DNA of 64,000 bases from Halobacterium rubrum (GTDB lineage: Archaea; Halobacteriota; Halobacteria; Halobacteriales; Halobacteriaceae): contig NZ_JAJQQZ010000001.1 of NCBI RefSeq assembly GCF_021729015.1, forward strand, positions 372,001 through 436,000. The letters are read 5' to 3'. Below the pieces are notes generated by a model. The model did no database searches. It was not told the DNA's origin and worked only from the letters and a program-made list of their open reading frames with translations. Position 1 is the first letter of the stretch. Every line of letters begins with the position of its first letter. Both the position numbers and the translations under genes were made by a program. Of this stretch, positions 15,794-23,537 are shown piece by piece.

Positions 15794-16087
15794 TTACTCG
15801 CCCTCCTCCGCGTCCTCGACAGCTTCGACGTCGATGACCTGCGTGCCGGAGAGTTCGAGGTCGCGGCCGTGCCACCGCCGAATCGTCACGGGCTGACCGT
15901 CCTCGAGACGCCGCAGGGCGTCCTCGTTGAGGGTCACGGACTGCTCGGTCGGCTCCCGGGTGGGCTCGCTGCTGGCGGTGAGCGACCGGACGATCTCGAA
16001 GACCGCCATCAGGGTGACGAACGCCGTGAAGGCGTACGCCAGCTCGTCGGCGATGCCGTCGGCGTCGAAGCCGTCGGTGTAGGTCAC
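15794..16087 (-). CDS. Membrane protein, hypothetical (virion block)
   Basis: 97 aa. One or two hydrophobic helices near the N-terminus (ADELAYAFTAFVTLMAVFEI) precede a soluble domain with several short strands (QSVTLNEDALRRLEDGQPVT, TQVIDVEAVEDAEEGE). It overlaps the preceding gene by 4 nt and is followed 3 nt later by the packaging ATPase. Possibly a membrane-anchored partner of the ATPase. Confidence 0.5.
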   Translation of the reverse strand: MTYTDGFDADGIADELAYAFTAFVTLMAVFEIVRSLTASSEPTREPTEQSVTLNEDALRRLEDGQPVTIRRWHGRDLELSGTQVIDVEAVEDAEEGE

Positions 16088-16671
16088 GCCGACCCCTCCA
16101 TGTCATCGGCGACGGCGGTCATCACGGCCTCGACGGTGCGGAGGTTCGTGGTGAGGACGTCCTGAATGGCCTCGCCGGGGCGGAAGTCGACGACGTTCTG
16201 GCGGAACTCCTCAAGGGGGACGCCGAAGGTGTTCTCGACGTGCAGCGCCGCCAGTTCGTCGTCGCTGTAGGCGTCGGCCTCCGGGGAGGTGCTGCGGTAG
16301 TTCTGGGCCCACGCCTGCTTCTGAGCCTGCCACTCGTCGTCGTTCAGGCCGGCGTAGGGCTTCGCCCGGGCCGGTTCGTCGAGGTAGTCGGGGGCGAACT
16401 CCTCGAAGTACCAGCCGACGAGGTCGGCCTGACTGGCACGCTCGGCCATCGTTTCGAGCTGGGCGGCCCGTTCCTCGACGTCGGGCAGTTCGTCGACGGA
16501 GACGTCGGCGTCGCTGGCGTCGGCGAGGCGCTGGGCGAGCTGGAGCTGGGCGCGCTCCCGCTGGGCGACGACCTGCGAGAGGGCTTGCATCTGGGGGCGG
16601 AACTGGTCGAACAGCTGTGCGCCGGTCGCTTCGGTCATCTGCGCTTTCGCTGCGCTGAGTGGGTTAACCAT
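16084..16671 (-). CDS. Helical hypothetical protein (virion block)
   Basis: 195 aa from ATG 16671 (MVNPLSAAKAQMTEATGAQL). Predicted almost entirely helical with a coiled-coil-like first half (QALSQVVAQRERAQLQLAQR), then DDEWQAQKQAWAQNYRS and an acidic end DDMEGSA. No membrane segment. Overlaps neighbours at both ends. It may be an internal structural or assembly protein; not recognised. Confidence 0.5.
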   Translation of the reverse strand: MVNPLSAAKAQMTEATGAQLFDQFRPQMQALSQVVAQRERAQLQLAQRLADASDADVSVDELPDVEERAAQLETMAERASQADLVGWYFEEFAPDYLDEPARAKPYAGLNDDEWQAQKQAWAQNYRSTSPEADAYSDDELAALHVENTFGVPLEEFRQNVVDFRPGEAIQDVLTTNLRTVEAVMTAVADDMEGSA

Positions 16672-17203
16672 CGTCCTGCTGGAGCTTCGAGACTGCCTTG
16701 TTTGGGAGGTCGGTGCGACTGACGAGAACGGTGGCGCAGAGGGCGGCGGTGGCGACGAGCATCCCCTGTGCGGGGTCCATCTCGGCCTTGCCCTGCTGGG
16801 CCATCCAGTCGTTGACGTACTCGTCGAGGTGGAGATCGCGGGCCAGCGACTCGTCGATGTGGTCGGCGTCCTCGTCGCCGTACTCGTCGATGACGGCATT
16901 CAGGCCGGTGGTGACGGTGCCGACGTAGAGGTCGCCCCAGTCGGTCGTGCCCGTCTCGGCTGCCGGCACTGGGGCGCTGCCGTCGCTCGCGTCGGCCTGC
17001 TCGGGCTTGTCGGCGTCCTCCTGGTCGTCGTCGGCGTCGGCGCCGGCCTCCTCCTCGACCTGCTCGGCGAGGTCGGCGAGCCCGCCCATGTCGGCCCGCT
17101 CGTCGGGGTCGATGTCGGGCTGCTCCTCGCCGCCCTCGTTCTCCTCGGTTTCGGCTGCTTCGCGCTGCTCTTCGGCGCCTTCTGCCTGCTGCTGGTCGGT
17201 CAT
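16664..17203 (-). CDS. Acidic protein with C-terminal membrane segment (virion block)
   Basis: 179 aa. The first 85 residues are a very acidic Glu/Asp/Gln-rich linker (PDIDPDERADMGGLADLAEQ). A folded part follows (WGDLYVGTVTTGLNAVIDEY) and then one transmembrane helix (GMLVATAALCATVLVS) with a short basic end. It overlaps both neighbours. The build resembles the next upstream gene (long acidic linker plus one membrane helix), so both may sit on the internal virion membrane. Confidence 0.5.
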   Translation of the reverse strand: MTDQQQAEGAEEQREAAETEENEGGEEQPDIDPDERADMGGLADLAEQVEEEAGADADDDQEDADKPEQADASDGSAPVPAAETGTTDWGDLYVGTVTTGLNAVIDEYGDEDADHIDESLARDLHLDEYVNDWMAQQGKAEMDPAQGMLVATAALCATVLVSRTDLPNKAVSKLQQDDG

Positions 17204-17859
17204 TCCCAGAGGTCCTCCGTATCGCCGCTGCTCGACTGGTCACCGGTGGTCTCCTCTTCCTCATCGACAGGCGTCTCGGCGGTGCCTGCGGCCGATGTGG
17301 GGCCGTCGTCGGTGTCGTGGATGACGACGTAGTAGACGACTGCCGCGACCGCGACAGCGCCGACAACGAGCAGGACGGTGCGGGTTGAGGGCGCTGGGAG
17401 GCCGCTGCCCTCGTCGGCTGTACCCGATTGCTCGCCGTCGCTAGGCGAATCGCCAGACGACTCGCCTTCGTCGCTGCTCTCCGCCTGCTGTTCCTGCTGC
17501 TGTTGCTCGTACTCCTCTGGTGTAGCCATCTCAGAGCCGTCTTCCGCCTGCTCTGAAGGCGAAGATTCGGCGCCTTCAGACTGCTCTCCGTCCTGTTCTC
17601 CCTCTCCGTCGTCGGAGCCGTCGGTAGCAGCGCCTTCAGGGGGTGTTTCGACCTGCTCCGAAGGCGAGGTTTCGGCTGCTTCGGCCTGCTCTCCGGCGCC
17701 TTCTCCCTGCTCTTCTTCGCCCTGGGCGTGAACCTCGGGCTTGAGGGTGTTCCAGTCGTGGCCCTCGCTGGTCTCGGCGTTGATGTGCGAGCGCACGCTC
17801 GCCAGCGACGCGCCACCGCCGTAGTCGCAGACCGGGCACCAGTGTGGTTGCTTGCTCAT
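17200..17859 (-). CDS. Zinc-finger, acidic-linker, membrane protein (virion block)
   Basis: 219 aa from ATG 17859. The N-terminus is a C2H2-like zinc finger (CPVCDYGGGASLASVRSHIN, then a second His). A 110-residue Glu/Gln/Ser-rich linker follows, carrying two copies of SPSEQ(V/A)E and then a Gln tract. A transmembrane helix (TVLLVVGAVAVAAVVYYVVI) and an acidic tail end the protein. The order suggests a protein that links the genome or a partner to the virion membrane. The upstream open frame beyond 17859 is not used. Confidence 0.55.
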   Translation of the reverse strand: MSKQPHWCPVCDYGGGASLASVRSHINAETSEGHDWNTLKPEVHAQGEEEQGEGAGEQAEAAETSPSEQVETPPEGAATDGSDDGEGEQDGEQSEGAESSPSEQAEDGSEMATPEEYEQQQQEQQAESSDEGESSGDSPSDGEQSGTADEGSGLPAPSTRTVLLVVGAVAVAAVVYYVVIHDTDDGPTSAAGTAETPVDEEEETTGDQSSSGDTEDLWE

Positions 17860-18692
17860 GTAGTGTTCTGCCGCTCTGTGTGGCCCTCGGCGTCGTGGGC
17901 GGTGTCGCCCTCGGCCGCGAGCCGGTCGCTTAGTTCTTCGAGTCGTTCCAGTTCGATGGGTTCCTGGCCGTGGTCGGCGCGAATCGCGTTGATGGCGGCG
18001 GCCGCCTGCTCGGCGTTCTGTTTTGCCTCCAGAGCGTCGTCGAGTTCCGCTGCGAGCCGGGCGATGGCGGCCTTGTAGCCCTGCCACGCCCGCCCGAGTG
18101 CGCCGGCGGCCTCGCCCTCGATCTCCTGCTCGGTGCTGGCGTCGGCGTCGTCGAGGATGCTGGCTACCTCCTCGTCGTCGTAGCCGCACGCCTCGCTGAG
18201 AAACTCGCAGGCGTCGGGGTCGCCGTGCTGGCAGTGGTCGCGGGCGTGGTCGCACTCCTCGCCCATTGCCTTCTCCGCGCGGCCGAGGCGGTCGTCGGCC
18301 GAGTCTTCGGCGTCGAGGCGGCGGCCACCACCGCCGTCACGGGCGGCTCGCTCGGCGAGGTCGCGGTGTTCGTCGACGGTCAGCGTCTCGTCGTAGTAGC
18401 TCGTCCAGTCGTCGACGCCCTCCTCGCGGAAGATCGCCTTCGCGGCGGCCGCCTTCCGGTACGAGTTGTCACCCGTGAAGGGGCCGAGCCGGTCTTTCTC
18501 GGCATCGGTCAGCTCAATCTGGCCGGCACCGCTCGCGCGCTCGCTCCGGCCGCTCGCGGCCTCGACGTGCGCCCGGTCCAGCACGTGCTCGGGCGGGTCC
18601 GACACGAGCGCCACGGTCTTCCGGCGCTTGTCGTCGTCGACGGGACAGACGTACTCCTCGTAGTCATCTCTGAAGGCGTTGGCCGCCTGCAT
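17856..18692 (-). CDS. Hypothetical protein, first gene of the virion block
   Basis: 278 aa from ATG 18692 (MQAANAFRDDYEEYVCPVDD); a TTG at 18761 is a weaker start. Features are a Cys/His-rich centre (EECDHARDHCQHGDPDACEF) that may bind zinc, and a helical C-terminus (KQNAEQAAAAINAIRADHGQ). It begins the run of overlapping structural genes. The 147-nt gap to the rightward AbrB-like gene probably holds promoters for both. Not recognised. Confidence 0.5.
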   Translation of the reverse strand: MQAANAFRDDYEEYVCPVDDDKRRKTVALVSDPPEHVLDRAHVEAASGRSERASGAGQIELTDAEKDRLGPFTGDNSYRKAAAAKAIFREEGVDDWTSYYDETLTVDEHRDLAERAARDGGGGRRLDAEDSADDRLGRAEKAMGEECDHARDHCQHGDPDACEFLSEACGYDDEEVASILDDADASTEQEIEGEAAGALGRAWQGYKAAIARLAAELDDALEAKQNAEQAAAAINAIRADHGQEPIELERLEELSDRLAAEGDTAHDAEGHTERQNTT

Positions 18693-18839
18693 GGAACCGA
18701 ACTCTACAGTCTCACTCAGGGGTAGGTCACCTCGACGGAGAAACAGGCGCGAGACGCGCAAAGCGACCCGGAATACTGGGGTCTGACTAAAGTCTCGGCA
18801 ACGTTTAACGGGTTACCGGGCTACGAGGAAACTGTAGTC

Positions 18840-19094
18840 ATGGCGATGAACCAGTTGGTGTCCATCGGCGGTACGTCAGCGGGCGTCTCGCTGCCGCTGG
18901 ACGAGCTTCGCGACGAAGGTGTTGTATCGGGCGGTCGGGGCGGCGAACCGCTCGAGATCGAGGAGACGATGCTGCGGGTCGAGCGCTTCGACCGCGGCGC
19001 CTGGCAGGTCGTCCGGACCGACGTCCACGACTTTCCGGCGTACATGGAGGAACCAGCGTTCTGCCAGCAGGCAGAACCGACAGTCAGCGCGTAG
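18840..19094 (+). CDS. AbrB/SpoVT-like small regulator (tentative)
   Basis: 84 aa. The opening QLVSIGGTSAGVSLPLDELR resembles the swapped-hairpin DNA-binding motif of AbrB-like proteins (ValxxIGGSxGVxLPxxxL). TTTAAC at 18804-18809, 31-36 nt before the ATG, fits a leaderless promoter. It is transcribed opposite to the structural block and may control it. It overlaps the convergent gene's 3' end by 11 nt. Confidence 0.5.
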   Translation: MAMNQLVSIGGTSAGVSLPLDELRDEGVVSGGRGGEPLEIEETMLRVERFDRGAWQVVRTDVHDFPAYMEEPAFCQQAEPTVSA

Positions 19095-19530
19095 CAGCCT
19101 GACGTTCGCCCCACTCACGGAAAACGGAATTCCGATGTACGCACCAGAGTGCTCGCCGAGCAGCCTCGCTGTCCGGAGTCACATCGATTAGTCCATCCGT
19201 CTTTTCAACCATCACCCAGTAGCCGTCACCCACCTTCTTCCCGTCTTCAGCGCTTACAACGATTGCTGGAAGTGGTGGATCGTCGAGTCGATCCTCGTGT
19301 ATGCCGAGAAATCCCAGCAGAACGCCGCGACGTGTCGGGTGAATGCCGCAGTTCGAGGACACATCTCCGTAGGTAACCTCTCGCTCGTCGCTAGCTGCAC
19401 GAACGAGGTAGGTCTTGAGCGTCTCTACCTTCTGGACCAGAGTTTCAAACTCGTTGTACGGGTTCGTCATCAAACCCTCGTCGGCAATTGACCGAAGTTC
19501 TTCTCGGTCGATCTTGGACGCCGATGTCAT
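19084..19530 (-). CDS. Hypothetical protein with MGMT-type helix-turn-helix look
   Basis: 148 aa. An N-terminal helix (NEFETLVQKVETLKTYLVRA) leads to EVTYGDVSSNCGIHPTRRGV, then PPLPAIVVSAEDGKKVGDGY. The order 'TYGDVS...xR.GxxL...LPAIVV...G.xGDGYW' resembles the winged-helix unit shared by alkyltransferase-like and several virus- or defence-linked proteins. No catalytic PCHR motif is present. It is moderately AT-richer than its neighbours. Function unknown. Confidence 0.5.
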   Translation of the reverse strand: MTSASKIDREELRSIADEGLMTNPYNEFETLVQKVETLKTYLVRAASDEREVTYGDVSSNCGIHPTRRGVLLGFLGIHEDRLDDPPLPAIVVSAEDGKKVGDGYWVMVEKTDGLIDVTPDSEAARRALWCVHRNSVFREWGERQAATR

Positions 19531-19584
19531 ATTCGACCCGCCAACGTGGCTTCAGAAAGTTAGACGCCTGCTTCGGTGCTGGTC

Positions 19585-19986
19585 TTACCGTACGCGGATG
19601 TGCGGCTGGTTGACCGGGTCGCCGGTCCGCGTGAGGTAGCCGCGTTCGTTCAGCGGCTTCAGGACCCGTCGCGGGACGCTCTCTTTCGGGAGGTTGAGCT
19701 TCGACGCCAGCACGCTCCGTGCTTCTGTCAGCGGGAGCGACCGGCCGTCGGTCGTCAGCCGGCGAAGCTCCTTGTAGGCGGCCGCGAGCGTGTCGTCGTC
19801 CTCTGGCGGGACGAGCCCACCGTCGGTCGTCGGCGTCGAGACGGTCTTCCGCATGTGCTGGCGGATTGCTTCGCTGCGGTTGGTGTCCTGGTCGTCGAGG
19901 ATGTCGTCGTACTCCTCGAGGAGGTCGGCCGGCACGCGGACGGTGACGCGCTGGGTGTTGGACTCGTCGCTCTCCATGCGCCCCAT
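19585..19986 (-). CDS. Ribbon-helix-helix plus winged-helix regulator
   Basis: 133 aa from ATG 19986 (MGRMESDESNTQRVTVRVPA); ATG 19977 is also possible. Residues 10-50 form a CopG/Arc-like ribbon-helix-helix (RVTVRVPADLLEEYDDILDD, then NRSEAIRQHMRK). A C-terminal winged helix follows (LTEARSVLASKLNLPKESVP, then VLKPLNERGYLTRTG). Two DNA-binding modules in one small protein suggest a dedicated viral regulator. The 148-nt gap to its right holds no gene I can support. Confidence 0.65.
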   Translation of the reverse strand: MGRMESDESNTQRVTVRVPADLLEEYDDILDDQDTNRSEAIRQHMRKTVSTPTTDGGLVPPEDDDTLAAAYKELRRLTTDGRSLPLTEARSVLASKLNLPKESVPRRVLKPLNERGYLTRTGDPVNQPHIRVR

Positions 19987-20134
19987 CAGACACGCACCTC
20001 CGCATGACACAGACGGCCGCCGTCATACGCACTCGAACCGCCACACGTGGCGGGGGTTCGGGTGGTCGCTTGCAGTATGTAGGACACCCCTCCCCCAGTC
20101 AGAGAGAGGCTCGCGCGCTCCCGGGCGTGCCCGC

Positions 20135-20545
20135 TCATGCGCGCGCTGCCTCCGCATCGTCGACGGTGAGCCACCACGGCGGACTGAGGTGGGTGTCGTC
20201 GGCGTCGAGGTCGCGGACGCCGAGCTGGTCGCGGCTCCAGCGCCACCAGAGGTGAGCGACGTGCGCGCACCACTGGCGGTGCTGGAAGCTCTTGCAGTCG
20301 CAGTCGGCGCGTAGCTGGCCGCTCTGGATGGCGAACAGCACGCGGTGCTTGTCGCCCCAGTCGCCGCTCTCGCGCTCCAGCAGCACGTCGAAGTGCGCGT
20401 CGTCGACCGGACCGAAGTGGGCCTCGGCGCTCTGAGCACGCTGCCACGCGCCCGACAGCGTCCAGTCTTCGGGGAATGTCAGCTCCGGCGGGTCGGCCAG
20501 ATAGCCGTCGAGTGGGCCGCCGGGCGGCTGTTGGGCGCGGCTCAT
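20135..20545 (-). CDS. SWIM zinc-finger protein
   Basis: 136 aa from ATG 20545. The SWIM motif CxCxnCxH is clear: CDCKSFQHRQWCAHVAHLWW. Before it lies a beta region (HRVLFAIQSGQLRADCDCKS) typical of haloarchaeal virus and plasmid SWIM proteins. SWIM domains bind DNA or proteins. It overlaps the preceding mini zinc-finger gene by 4 nt and forms a small operon of zinc-binding proteins at the right end of the provirus. Confidence 0.75.
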   Translation of the reverse strand: MSRAQQPPGGPLDGYLADPPELTFPEDWTLSGAWQRAQSAEAHFGPVDDAHFDVLLERESGDWGDKHRVLFAIQSGQLRADCDCKSFQHRQWCAHVAHLWWRWSRDQLGVRDLDADDTHLSPPWWLTVDDAEAARA

Positions 20546-20667
20546 GGGCCTGCGAACACCTCGGCCGGGCCGTCGCTGCAGTTCGGACAGACGCGCCGGG
20601 GGATGCCGCCGGGAGACGTCGCCGGGCGGAGGCGGGCGCCGCAGTCCCCGCAGAACCGGCGGGTCAT
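20542..20667 (-). CDS. 41-aa zinc-ribbon protein
   Basis: ATG 20667 opens MTRRFCGDCGARLRPATSPG, and the product continues to RRVCPNCSDG. Two CxxC pairs 20 residues apart form a compact zinc ribbon. Start and stop both overlap the neighbouring genes, which strongly supports it despite its size. Such mini zinc-finger proteins are frequent in haloarchaeal viruses. Function unknown. Confidence 0.6.
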   Translation of the reverse strand: MTRRFCGDCGARLRPATSPGGIPRRVCPNCSDGPAEVFAGP

Positions 20668-20780
20668 GGGCGGCACTCACCTCGGTCGAGCGCGGGACAG
20701 AGCTGGTCGGCGGACTCGATGAAGCCGCCACAGTAGCGACAGATATCTTGCTCGTCGGTGGTCTCGGCGGGTGCGCTCAC
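20664..20780 (-). CDS. 38-aa zinc-finger protein
   Basis: GTG 20780 opens MSAPAETTDEQDICRYCGGF; the product continues IESADQLCPALDRGECRP. Four cysteines (CxxC, C, C) suggest a zinc site. The stop overlaps the next gene's start by 4 nt. It is the first gene of the leftward mini-operon and lies 90 nt from the tRNA-Pro gene. Support comes from the coupling and the Cys pattern, as the product is very short. Confidence 0.5.
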   Translation of the reverse strand: MSAPAETTDEQDICRYCGGFIESADQLCPALDRGECRP

Positions 20781-20837
20781 GCCGACCACCCCCGTCGAGA
20801 CTCGGCGCTATTCGGTTTCGCAGAACGGCCGAGAACC

Positions 20838-20868
20838 GGCAATAAAAGCCGTCTCTGCCTTAAATAGT
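20838..20868 (-). promoter_or_regulatory. TATA-like elements at the right end of the provirus
   Basis: The minus strand contains TACTATTTAAGG (20857-20868) and CTTTTATT (20841-20848) between the tRNA-Pro 3' end and the first leftward zinc-finger gene. Either can act as a TATA box for that mini-operon, with a leader of roughly 35-55 nt. They may also lie in the attachment region. Confidence 0.4.
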
Positions 20869-20869
20869 A

Positions 20870-20942
20870 TGGGACCGCCCGAATTTGAATCGGGGTCACG
20901 GGCACCCAAGGCCCGAAGGATACCAAGCTACCCTACGGTCCC
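20870..20942 (-). tRNA. tRNA-Pro (anticodon UGG)
   Basis: A full cloverleaf can be drawn on the minus strand. The acceptor stem GGGACCG (20936-20942) pairs with CGGTCCC (20871-20877), and the discriminator A is at 20870. The anticodon stem CGGGC/GCCCG closes the loop CTTGGGT, giving anticodon TGG. The T arm is CCCGATTCAAATTCGGG-like. No intron. The provirus abuts the 3' end, so this gene is the likely attachment site. Confidence 0.95.
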
Positions 20943-21028
20943 GCACGCCGAGGTACACCGCGGGTACGCCTAAGCGTTTCGTTCGGGAGGCCACAACGGT
21001 TTTCGCGTTCGACGGCGACACCGGCCGT

Positions 21029-21319
21029 ATGGCGACGACTCTCGAACTCGCGCTGGTGGCGCTGGTGCTGGCGGCGCTGTTCGGCGCGTACCGGGTGATT
21101 CGCGCGGTGAAGCCGTTCGTGGTGAACGCCGTGGTGGGACTGGTGGTGATACTGCTGGCGCAGGCGCTGGGGGCGGAGGTGGCGGTGACGCCGCTGGCGT
21201 TGCTGGTCGTGGCTATCGCGGGGTTCCCGGGCGCCGTGCTCGTGATTCTGCTGGCGTACGTGGGGGTCGCGTTCGCGCCGGGGCTGGCGGCGCTGCCGCT
21301 GGTCGTCGGTGTGCTGTAG
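21029..21319 (+). CDS. BofA-family membrane protein
   Basis: 96 aa, ATG 21029. Three hydrophobic segments (LELALVALVLAALFGAYRVI; FVVNAVVGLVVILLAQALGA; LLVVAIAGFPGAVLVILLAY) with the motif KPFVVNAVVGLVVILL. This is the layout of the BofA (pro-sigmaK-processing inhibitor) family, which is found as a small conserved membrane protein throughout haloarchaea, where its role is unknown. It is the first chromosomal gene beyond the tRNA-Pro junction. Confidence 0.8.
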   Translation: MATTLELALVALVLAALFGAYRVIRAVKPFVVNAVVGLVVILLAQALGAEVAVTPLALLVVAIAGFPGAVLVILLAYVGVAFAPGLAALPLVVGVL

Positions 21320-21347
21320 TTAGACGTTCGTGCTGCCGGGATTCGGG

Positions 21348-23402
21348 TTATTCGTCGTCGTCGCGGAGCTCGAGGTCGGCGACGATGCGGTAGGGGTCGT
21401 GGCCTTTGCGGACGCCGTCGAGGATGCGGAAGGCGGCGTCGGGGTCGAGGAAGTGCGTGGTGACAGCGCGGCCGAGGTCGGTCGGTTCGAGACCGTCGAC
21501 GAACTCGTACTCCAGCAGTTTGCCGAGCGCGTGCTTGGTGGGGACGTCGCCGACCATACGGTCGTTGAGGCGTTTGGCGGCCGTCCCGCCGACGGTGACG
21601 TTCGCGAGTGTCTCCTCGACGGCGGCGTCCTCGTCGTAGTGCGTGACGACGTCCTCCATGTCGCCTTTGAGGAGTTTGAACGCGATCTCCTCCTCGGTGC
21701 CCTCCATGGAGGAGTGATACGAGGCGTCGGGTTCGACGAGGACGTACACCTTCCCGCGGTCGTGGTAGTCGGGGCGGCCAGCCCGGCCGAGCATCTGCTC
21801 GAACTCCTGGACGGAGAGCCACTCGATGCCCATGGCCAGCGTGTCGAAGATGACCTGGTTCGCGGGGAAGTCGACGCCGGCCGCGAGCGCGGCGGTCGTC
21901 ACGACGGCGGCGAGGTCCTGGTCGCCGAACTGGCGTTCGACGGACTTGCGTTCGCCGTAGTCGAGGCCGGCGTGGTAGGGCCGCGAGGGGTAGTCGAGTT
22001 TGCGGGAGATCTCGTTGCAGCGCCGCCGGGAGTTCGTGAAGATGATGGTCTGGCCGCGGTACCCCATCGAGGACTCCTGGTCGAACTCCCGGCGGACGAG
22101 CTTGTTCTCGATGTCGGGCTTCTCGGAGCCGTCGGCGAACGTGACGTGGCGCTCGATGGGGACGGGGCGTTCCTCGAACTCGACGAGGTTCGCGCGCAGT
22201 TTCCCCGCGAGTTCGCCGGGGTTGCCGACGGTCGCGGAGAGGTACACCCACTGCGCGCCGTCGTAGCTCGAGCGCTGCTGCTGGCGTTGTTCGCAGTAGT
22301 ACTTCAGCCGCGAGATGAGGCCGTCGAGCCGGTGGCCGCGTTCCTCGGCCTTGAGGGTGTGGACCTCGTCGATGACGACGGTCCCGATGTCGCCCAGGTT
22401 CCGGCCGGTCCGCAGCGCGTGGTCGATGCCCTCGTAGGTGCCGACGATGATGTCCGCCGACGGGTCGAAGGCGTGCCCGTCGTCCCGAATCCGGGACGAC
22501 CCAACGCGGATAGTGACGTTCGCGAGGTGGCCGTACTCGTCCTCGAAGTCCTCGTGTTTCTGGTTCGCGAGCGCCACGAGGGGGACGAGGAACAGCATCT
22601 TGCCGTTCCCGGACTTCAGCCGGTGGAGGCCCGCGATTTCGCCGACGAGCGTCTTCCCGGTCGCCGTCGCGGACACCACCATCTGGTCGTCGCCCTCGAC
22701 GAGCCCGTTGTCGACGGCGAGGCTCTGGACGGGCAGCAGCTCCTCGAAGCGGTCCTCGAAGAGCCCCTGGACGTCCGGGTGGAGGTCCAGCTCGGAGACC
22801 TTCACGGGGTCGACCTCGTCCGTGGTCGCCGACACCTCGTCGTACTTCGTCAGGTCGGGGTCGAGGTCGCCGCCCAGCAGCCCCGTCACCTTCCCGAGGT
22901 CCTGCTCCTCGAACAGCAGCTCCTCGAGGCGGTCCTGGGCGGCGCCGGACACCGACCCGGAGAAGGAGAGTTCGCGTTCCAGCTCCTGGACCGCGCAGTC
23001 GCGGCAGATGAACTCGCCGTCGGCTTCGATGGCCGTCTCCGACGTTAGCGGCGAGTACCGGCCCCTGCCAGCACAGTACCGGCACGTCCGCACCACCTTC
23101 GCGCCGAGCTGGTAGGCGTCGAGCATCTCACGCAGCTCCTCGCGACCGGTGGTCGTCGTCTGCTGGCTGATGCGGATACGGCCGGCGCGGCGCGCGATCT
23201 CCACGAACTCCTCGGGGTTGCGCGGCTCCTCGCCGCCGCCCGTCTTCACGCGGAACCGTGCCGGTCGGGGACCCGGGCTCTTCTCCGCCACTTCCAGCTT
23301 CGCGCGGAACAGCCGGTCGCCGTCGCGGTTGGCGACGGCGAGGTAGTCGTCCCCCGTCTCGTGGAGGAACAGCGTGTCCACGCGCTGGACCTGCTCAGAC
23401 AC
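21348..23402 (-). CDS. DEAD/DEAH-box (Ski2-like) helicase
   Basis: 684 aa. Superfamily 2 motifs are in order: Q/I (LLPVQSLAVDNGLVEGDDQ; VVSATATGKTLVGEIAG), Ia (LVPLVALANQK), II (TVVIDEVHTLK, DEVH box), III (YLSATVGNPGEL), IV (IIFTNSRRRCNEIS) and VI (QMLGRAGRPDYHDRG). Ahead of the helicase core lies a zinc finger (CRYCAGRGRYS, then FICRDC). The DEVH box and motif VI place it near Ski2/Hel308-type RNA or DNA helicases. The C-terminus is helical (LKGDMEDVVTHYDEDAAVEE). It likely acts in RNA or DNA processing. Confidence 0.88.
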   Translation of the reverse strand: MSEQVQRVDTLFLHETGDDYLAVANRDGDRLFRAKLEVAEKSPGPRPARFRVKTGGGEEPRNPEEFVEIARRAGRIRISQQTTTTGREELREMLDAYQLGAKVVRTCRYCAGRGRYSPLTSETAIEADGEFICRDCAVQELERELSFSGSVSGAAQDRLEELLFEEQDLGKVTGLLGGDLDPDLTKYDEVSATTDEVDPVKVSELDLHPDVQGLFEDRFEELLPVQSLAVDNGLVEGDDQMVVSATATGKTLVGEIAGLHRLKSGNGKMLFLVPLVALANQKHEDFEDEYGHLANVTIRVGSSRIRDDGHAFDPSADIIVGTYEGIDHALRTGRNLGDIGTVVIDEVHTLKAEERGHRLDGLISRLKYYCEQRQQQRSSYDGAQWVYLSATVGNPGELAGKLRANLVEFEERPVPIERHVTFADGSEKPDIENKLVRREFDQESSMGYRGQTIIFTNSRRRCNEISRKLDYPSRPYHAGLDYGERKSVERQFGDQDLAAVVTTAALAAGVDFPANQVIFDTLAMGIEWLSVQEFEQMLGRAGRPDYHDRGKVYVLVEPDASYHSSMEGTEEEIAFKLLKGDMEDVVTHYDEDAAVEETLANVTVGGTAAKRLNDRMVGDVPTKHALGKLLEYEFVDGLEPTDLGRAVTTHFLDPDAAFRILDGVRKGHDPYRIVADLELRDDDE

Positions 23403-23537
23403 GGACAGTCATACAGGACGCCGGTATTTCAGCGGTTCGCTTGTCTGGCAGTGCCACGCGCGAGCGCCGCCCGGAGCCACGTCAGCGCGACCCACGGCAC
23501 CGGGAACGGTTTTACGGCGGGCGTGCTCTCCCCGACG

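Larger units (their letters stand above)
1..20869. mobile_element. SH1/SNJ1-type (sphaerolipovirus-like) provirus at tRNA-Pro, left end outside window
   Basis: The region combines a tyrosine recombinase, viral-type regulators, many mini zinc-finger proteins and a leftward block of overlapping genes encoding a packaging ATPase, two adjacent candidate capsid proteins and small membrane proteins. It stops directly at the 3' end of a tRNA-Pro gene, a classic archaeal integration site. Two major capsid proteins plus a compact ATPase is the signature of the Halopanivirales (SH1, PH1, HHIV-2, SNJ1). No copy of the tRNA 3' end was found by eye between 1 and 8.8 kb, so attL probably lies left of position 1. 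The segments 1.6-6.8 and 7.6-8.7 kb are visibly AT-richer and look like cargo. Capsid assignments rest on size, order and context, not on a search. Confidence 0.78.
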
